This document shows, one piece after another, positions 6,322-10,298 of a stretch of 10,298 nucleotides of DNA. The stretch spans positions 1 to 10,298 of the forward strand of contig MKRS01000331.1 in the NCBI GenBank assembly GCA_001897035.1, written 5' to 3'. This stretch comes from Bacteroidales bacterium 45-6. Lineage in GTDB: Bacteria; Bacteroidota; Bacteroidia; Bacteroidales; Dysgonomonadaceae. Position numbers and translations under genes: made by a program. The notes under the pieces are model-generated. The model saw nothing but the letters and a program-made list of their open reading frames with translations, searched no databases and was not told the origin of the DNA. The stretch's first letter is position 1. Each line of letters begins with the position of its first letter.

Positions 6322-9177
6322 ATGAAGACAGAACAATTCAGCCACCGCCATGTCGGAATCAATCTTTCCGAGCAGCAGGTGATGCTGTCTAAGATTGGCG
6401 CGGCTTCGCTGGACGAGCTAATCGAACAAACCATTCCTTCCGACATCCGGCTTAAAGCGGGCCTCAATTTGCCGGAAGAGCTTAGCGAGAATGAATATGC
6501 CGAGCATATTCAATTTTTGGCATCTCAGAACCGGGTGTATAATTCCTATATCGGCATGGGCTGGTACGAAACCGTAACGCCTGCCGCTATTTACCGCAAT
6601 GTGTTTGAAAATCCTTGCTGGTACACTTCCTACACTCCATATCAGGCGGAAATATCGCAAGGGCGCTTGGAAGCACTCTACAATTTCCAGACAGTGGTGA
6701 GCGAACTCACGGCCTTGCCGTTGGCGAATTGTTCCCTGCTGGATGAAGCCACCGCCGCAGCTGAGGCTGTGACAATGATGTATAACCTTCGCTCGCGCAA
6801 CCAAGTGAAAGAAGGCGTAAGCAAAGTGTTTGTTGATCAACATGTCTTCCCTCAAACTTTGGCTGTAATCAACACCCGTTCCAAAGTGCAAGGCATCGAG
6901 GTGGTTGTGGGCGATTACCGCGTGGTGGAACTCAACGAAAGTTATTTTGGCGCTATCGTCCAATATCCGAATTCCAACGGGAGCATTGAGGATTATATCG
7001 GTTTCACGCAGAAAGCACACTCTTTCGATTGCAAGGTGGCAGTGGCCACCGACCTGATGGCTCTCTTGCTGCTCACTCCTCCGGGAGAATGGGGTGGGGA
7101 CATCGCCTTCGGTAGTAGCCAGCGGCTGGGAGTGCCAATGTTCTACGGAGGCCCTTCGGCAGCTTTTTTTGCCACTAAAGACGATTTCAAGCGTTTCATC
7201 CCAGGCCGGATAATCGGCATGTCGAAAGATGCGTATGGGAAACCGGCCTTGCGCATGGCCTTGCAAACGCGCGAACAGCATATCAAACGAGAAAAGGCCA
7301 CCTCGAATATCTGTACGGCGCAAGCCCTCTTGGCGATAATGTCGTCTTTCTATGCTGTTTATCACGGGGAAAGTGGATTGAAAGACATAGCCTACCGTAT
7401 TCATTCGGCTGCAAGCATCCTTGCTGATGAGATTGCGGGCTGGGGATACAAGCAATTGAACGAACAATATTTCGATACGCTGAAAATAGCTCTTCCCGAG
7501 GGTATTTCGCAAGAAACAATCAAGGATTTGGCGGAAATGCGGGAGGTAAATTTTCGGTATTTCGCTTCTGGTGAAATAGGAATCAGCATAGGAGAAACTA
7601 TCACTGATTATCGAATTCACGAGATATTGGCGGTCTTTGCTTTGGCTGCAAAGGCAAGTAACATCCAGATGGTGGACGATCTGGGCGAGAAATTGACGAT
7701 CAAAAGTTCGTTTCTCCGCACAAGCCATTATCTGCAGCACGATGTTTTCAATTCTTATCACACCGAAACCGAGCTGATGCGCTACATCAAAAAGTTGGAA
7801 CGCAGGGATATATCCTTGGCTCATTCCATGATTCCCCTCGGTTCGTGCACGATGAAGCTCAACGCTGCTTCTGAGTTGCTTCCGTTGGGACTCAGCGGGC
7901 TGCAAAATATCCATCCGTTTGCACCGCTCGATCAGGTTTCGGGCTATTCGGAAATGATTGCCGACCTGGCTTCTTGCTTAGGTGAAATTACCGGTTTACC
8001 GGGAGTGAGCTTCCAGCCCAACTCAGGTGCAGCCGGAGAATTTGCCGGATTGATGACCATTCGTGCTTACCAGCAAGATAAAGGAGAAGGACAACGCAAC
8101 ATTGTGTTGATCCCTGCTTCCGCTCACGGAACGAACCCTGCATCGGCAGCCCAAGCCGGCTTGGATGTGGTAGTGGTGGAGTGCGATGAATTTGGAAACG
8201 TGAAATTGGAAGATCTTCGCAAAAAGGCCGAAAGCAACAGAGATAATCTATCTGCCTTCATGATTACTTATCCTTCCACTAACGGAATATTCGAGACCGG
8301 AATCCGGGAGATGATAAGGATCATTCATGAAAACGGCGGGCAAGTGTATATGGATGGTGCAAACATGAATGCGCAGGTTGGACTCACCAATCCGGGAACA
8401 ATTGGAGCAGACGTCTGCCACTTGAACCTGCACAAAACGTTTGCCATTCCCCATGGTGGAGGTGGACCCGGCGAAGGACCTATCTGCATGGCCGAACATT
8501 TGATTCCCTTTATGCCGCATCACAACTTCTTGAACGAAAGTGATTTGAATACTGTGGCGTCCGCTCCCTATGGAAGTGCGGGGATACTTACCATTACTTA
8601 CGGATACATCCGGATGATGGGTGCGACAGGGCTTACCTTGGCCACCCAGGCGGCTATCCTGAATGCCAACTACTTGGCGGATAGCCTACAAGGGTCGTAT
8701 GATGTTTTGTTCCGCGGAGAAAAAGGACGTGTGGCGCACGAATTGATTCTCGAATGCCGTAATATCAAGGACGAGTCAGGTATAAGCGAAACCGACATTG
8801 CCAAGCGATTGATCGACTATGGCTACCACGCTCCCACCTTGTCGTTCCCCATTCATGGAACATTGATGATTGAACCAACAGAGAGCGAAAGCCTTGCTGA
8901 GCTCGATCGCTTTGTGGCAGCCATGACCCAAATTCGCGAAGAAATCCGTGAAGTGCAGCAAGGGGAATTTAGCTTGCAGGATAATGTGCTGGTGAATGCT
9001 CCGCATCCGGAGTATGAGGCTGTTGCCGACGAGTGGAAACATGCCTATCCTAGGAGCAAAGCCATCTATCCGCTGGATTTTGTGGCTGAAAACAAGTTCT
9101 GGGTTAATGTGGCGCGTGTTGACAATGCTTTTGGCGACCGAAACTTGGTGGCAAGCCTCGGAAGTTGTTGTTCGTAG
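6322..9177 (+). CDS. gcvP: Glycine dehydrogenase (decarboxylating), P-protein of the glycine cleavage system
   Basis: Seen: 951 residues, the full length of the single-chain form in which both ancestral halves are fused. The start MKTEQFSHRHVGINLSE matches the family N-terminus. The first half holds YTPYQAEISQGRLEALYNFQ and LLDEATAAAEA. The second half holds PLGSCTMKLNA (Gly507-Lys512), SAHGTNPASA (His602 to Ala), MDGANMNAQVGL, and the pyridoxal-phosphate lysine Lys705 in LNLHKTFAIPHGGGGPGEG. The glycine-rich loop follows the lysine directly. Known role: PLP-dependent decarboxylation of glycine and transfer of the aminomethyl group to the lipoyl arm of GcvH; with GcvT and Lpd this gives CO2, ammonia and methylene-tetrahydrofolate. 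It is cytoplasmic. The gcvT and gcvH genes are not in the window, in line with the scattered gcv genes common in this phylum. The gene ends with a strong terminator, so it closes its transcript. Confidence 0.98.
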   Translation: MKTEQFSHRHVGINLSEQQVMLSKIGAASLDELIEQTIPSDIRLKAGLNLPEELSENEYAEHIQFLASQNRVYNSYIGMGWYETVTPAAIYRNVFENPCWYTSYTPYQAEISQGRLEALYNFQTVVSELTALPLANCSLLDEATAAAEAVTMMYNLRSRNQVKEGVSKVFVDQHVFPQTLAVINTRSKVQGIEVVVGDYRVVELNESYFGAIVQYPNSNGSIEDYIGFTQKAHSFDCKVAVATDLMALLLLTPPGEWGGDIAFGSSQRLGVPMFYGGPSAAFFATKDDFKRFIPGRIIGMSKDAYGKPALRMALQTREQHIKREKATSNICTAQALLAIMSSFYAVYHGESGLKDIAYRIHSAASILADEIAGWGYKQLNEQYFDTLKIALPEGISQETIKDLAEMREVNFRYFASGEIGISIGETITDYRIHEILAVFALAAKASNIQMVDDLGEKLTIKSSFLRTSHYLQHDVFNSYHTETELMRYIKKLERRDISLAHSMIPLGSCTMKLNAASELLPLGLSGLQNIHPFAPLDQVSGYSEMIADLASCLGEITGLPGVSFQPNSGAAGEFAGLMTIRAYQQDKGEGQRNIVLIPASAHGTNPASAAQAGLDVVVVECDEFGNVKLEDLRKKAESNRDNLSAFMITYPSTNGIFETGIREMIRIIHENGGQVYMDGANMNAQVGLTNPGTIGADVCHLNLHKTFAIPHGGGGPGEGPICMAEHLIPFMPHHNFLNESDLNTVASAPYGSAGILTITYGYIRMMGATGLTLATQAAILNANYLADSLQGSYDVLFRGEKGRVAHELILECRNIKDESGISETDIAKRLIDYGYHAPTLSFPIHGTLMIEPTESESLAELDRFVAAMTQIREEIREVQQGEFSLQDNVLVNAPHPEYEAVADEWKHAYPRSKAIYPLDFVAENKFWVNVARVDNAFGDRNLVASLGSCCS

Positions 9178-9205
9178 AGGAATGTTTCAAGATACATATA
9201 GTGGT

Positions 9206-9240
9206 AAAAGTTGCAATCATTCAGGTTGCAACTTTTTTTT
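9206..9240 (+). terminator. Intrinsic terminator of gcvP
   Basis: A perfect 11-bp stem (AAAAGTTGCAA at 9206-9216 with TTGCAACTTTT at 9226-9236) encloses a 9-nt loop. The stem runs into eight T (9233-9240). It lies 29 bp after the gcvP stop codon. Confidence 0.9.
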
Positions 9241-9310
9241 GCGTTTGGCAGGCATCCGAAAGGCTGATATGGCTTATCTATACACTGCTTTCTGGTTCTT
9301 CTTCCAAGCT

Positions 9311-9324
9311 GATTTAACGTGAGT
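9311..9324 (-). repeat. Left copy of a 14-bp inverted repeat
   Basis: GATTTAACGTGAGT is the reverse complement of ACTCACGTTAAATC. It pairs with ACTCACGTTAATTC at 9896-9909, 13 of 14 bases identical, with an uninterrupted 11-bp core. The two copies face each other across about 600 bp, as terminal repeats of a small mobile element would. I found no clear target-site duplication just outside them. Confidence 0.5.
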
Positions 9325-9446
9325 TATACCTACGAAGTAGAAACAACGGCATGTCATACAAACAAACTTAGCAAGAGGGTTCACGAAGCAGTACGAGTAA
9401 GTCAAAAAAAAAACCTGGACAGCTCTTTTCATCCGTAGAAGAAGGA

Positions 9447-9545
9447 AATATCCCATCGGGATATTCGCTCTATATGAAAGGGACAGAAGAAAGGGTGCTT
9501 GCCGTAGGTATGCACCCTATTAACGGATCATCCCTACAGGATGAT
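9447..9545. ncRNA. Candidate structured RNA: three successive perfect hairpins
   Basis: Three hairpins follow one another: AATATCCC/GGGATATT (9447-9465, loop 3), AGGGTGC/GCACCCT (9492-9518, loop 13) and ATCATCC/GGATGAT (9527-9545, loop 5). All stems are perfect, 7 to 8 bp. None is followed by a T run, so they are not simple terminators. A short open frame (9474-9557, 28 codons from its ATG) overlaps the cluster, but its codons do not look like a known protein. I match it to no named RNA family. The strand of transcription is unknown, because perfect stems fold on either strand. Confidence 0.25.
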
Positions 9546-9621
9546 AAGCGCAAGGATTAGGATTCTGTTCTACCGAGCTGTATTTTCTACGGAAAAAGGG
9601 TGAAATGCAAAAGATTGCTAT

Positions 9622-9653
9622 ACCGAACTCGCGTTAATTGACATGAATTCGGT
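9622..9653 (+). repeat. Internal near-copy of the repeat inside an ACCGAA/TTCGGT hairpin
   Basis: ACTCGCGTTAATT (9627-9639) differs from the right repeat ACTCACGTTAATT by one base and has the same orientation. It sits in the loop side of an inverted pair ACCGAA (9622-9627) and TTCGGT (9648-9653). A third copy of the same core within 600 bp is unlikely by chance and supports a repeat family. Confidence 0.45.
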
Positions 9654-9719
9654 GTAAATAATCCAACCCGACTTTTATCCAGTATTTGTTACAAGTCATT
9701 GGTAGTTTCACTTTTTTGC

Positions 9720-9816
9720 CAAGTATTTATACTTGTAGAAAAATGTGTGCGACCCGTTTTCGGGTCGTATGTTTGTATAAAAACTTTTTTTTACAAACAT
9801 CTGACTCCATTCGGAG
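9720..9816. repeat. Second hairpin cluster (four inverted repeats)
   Basis: CAAGTAT/ATACTTG (9720-9735, 2-nt loop) is followed by CGACCCG/CGGGTCG with a TTTT loop (9750-9767), extendable by G-T and T-A pairs. Next come ATGTTTGTA/TACAAACAT (9769-9800, loop containing a T run) and CTCC/GGAG (9805-9816). The second stem is GC-rich in otherwise AT-rich DNA. The third could act as a terminator-like element for a minus-strand transcript, but its T run lies in the loop, so I do not call it one. Confidence 0.5.
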
Positions 9817-9895
9817 CCAAACAAAATGACGATAAGCCAACCACTCGTCTCATTTACAATAAATTTGATCTAAAAATCTACTGGCGTTATATCTC

Positions 9896-9909
9896 ACTCA
9901 CGTTAATTC
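9896..9909 (+). repeat. Right copy of the 14-bp inverted repeat
   Basis: ACTCACGTTAATTC, partner of 9311-9324. It lies 40 bp before the stop codon of the membrane-protein gene that reads in from the right. The preceding CTC makes a short CTCACTCACG overlap. Confidence 0.5.
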
Positions 9910-9949
9910 AAGATAATTCATTTTCTTTATATTTCAGATAATAAGGTGG

Positions 9950-10270
9950 TTAAGCGGATTGTTTTCTTTTTTGCTTCACGGTTGTAATAGTTTTATTGTT
10001 AAATAAAGCTAATATATGAATACTTACAAATGATACAATACGAAATCGTTCATTTTTCATTGAAAGTATAGCCATCATACATACCGTAATACTAGCACAA
10101 GCAGCCCCAATTAATCCATATACACTATATTCCCAATATGAAATCATAAATGAACTTCTCCAATGTTCATGTGATAGCATTTCATGATTTCCTATTCTAG
10201 AATCAGTATGTTCAACTGCTAATTGTACAAAATTATTACGATAATGAATTACATATACACAGAGAAACAT
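9950..10270 (-). CDS. Small membrane protein of unknown function
   Basis: I do not recognise this protein. Seen: 106 residues from the ATG at 10270 to a TAA at 9950. A stop codon (10291-10289) lies seven codons upstream, so the gene starts inside the window. The first residues (MFLCVYVIHY) are hydrophobic. The codons between the upstream stop and the ATG would extend that stretch (IGSLVI), so the ORF may be a broken N-terminus or use a non-standard start. A hydrophilic segment rich in His and Glu follows at 18-40, then a clear membrane helix at about 49-70 (YGLIGAACASITVCMMAILS). A second is likely at about 77-90, and the tail is basic (KQKRKQSA). Codon use is AT-rich compared with gcvP, which suggests a different origin or weak selection. 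Its promoter is off the window. It could be a real small gene or a fragment. Confidence 0.5.
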   Translation of the reverse strand: MFLCVYVIHYRNNFVQLAVEHTDSRIGNHEMLSHEHWRSSFMISYWEYSVYGLIGAACASITVCMMAILSMKNERFRIVSFVSIHILALFNNKTITTVKQKRKQSA

Positions 10271-10298
10271 TATTACTAATGAACCAATCTAAATTAAA

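Larger units (their letters stand above)
9241..9949. other. Gene-free, hairpin-rich intergenic block
   Basis: About 700 bp lie between the gcvP terminator and the last gene. No frame gives a recognisable protein. The open stretches are short and lack family motifs. The region contains a run of ten A (9404-9413), a bracketing inverted repeat, and at least seven hairpins, which are listed separately. Candidate explanations are a non-autonomous mobile element or its remnant, a structured RNA, or an old insertion scar. Confidence 0.6.

Noticed and set aside
6418..7914. A 498-codon open frame on the minus strand inside gcvP
   Set aside because: It lies wholly antisense to a well-supported catalytic gene, contains no family motif, and is explained by the codon bias of gcvP.
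9274..9456. A 60-codon minus-strand open frame with many Cys and Phe residues
   Set aside because: It crosses the left inverted repeat, has an unlikely composition (long Phe/Cys/Tyr runs), and matches no family I know. It is probably a chance frame in repeat DNA.
9372..9557. A plus-strand open stretch containing MKGTEERVLAVGMHPINGSS
   Set aside because: It looks somewhat protein-like, but the stretch has only 62 codons, its first ATG leaves 28, and it overlaps three perfect hairpins. I could not link it to any protein.
9768..9775. TATGTTTG, a match to the TAnnTTTG promoter box
   Set aside because: It sits across two hairpin arms, has no TTTG at the -33 distance, and no gene follows on that strand.

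Overview
The window reads as chromosomal DNA from a member of the Bacteroidota, most likely order Bacteroidales. The evidence is a SusC/RagA-type TonB-dependent receptor, a FecR-like anti-sigma factor with the Bacteroidota-type C-terminal domain, a single-chain glycine dehydrogenase, a possible TAnnTTTG promoter box, and weak or absent Shine-Dalgarno sequences. I cannot name a genus.

Left part, minus strand (1-4058): a fecR-like anti-sigma gene (4058 to 3063) is followed 58 bp later by a very long receptor gene (3004 to the left edge and beyond). I followed the receptor frame through all 1001 visible codons and found no stop. The receptor carries an N-terminal STN signalling domain, so the two genes look like the transmembrane and outer-membrane parts of a substrate-sensing, cell-surface signalling system. 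A SusD-like lipoprotein gene would be expected off the left edge. The ECF sigma factor that normally sits just upstream of fecR is absent from the window.

Middle, minus strand (4059-5314): a gene-free gap is followed by a decayed radical-SAM gene. The CxxxCxxC cluster motif and the conserved C-terminal part lie in one frame. They are separated by an apparent in-frame deletion of the central barrel and a single TAG stop.

Middle and right, plus strand (5450-9240): a metallo-beta-lactamase-fold hydrolase of the glyoxalase II type (5450-6088), a 233-bp spacer holding a degenerate 7-bp repeat and a small palindrome, then the complete glycine decarboxylase gene gcvP (6322-9177), which ends in a textbook intrinsic terminator. 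This is housekeeping C1/glycine metabolism next to a probable thioester hydrolase.

Right end (9241-10298): about 700 bp without a convincing gene but rich in perfect hairpins. It is bracketed by a 13/14 inverted repeat (ACTCACGTTAA core), with a third near-copy of that core inside. This could be a non-autonomous mobile element, a structured RNA, or both. It is followed by a small AT-rich minus-strand ORF for an unrecognised membrane protein (10270 to 9950). The least explained parts of the window are this hairpin-rich block and the orphan fecR/receptor pair beside the broken radical-SAM gene.
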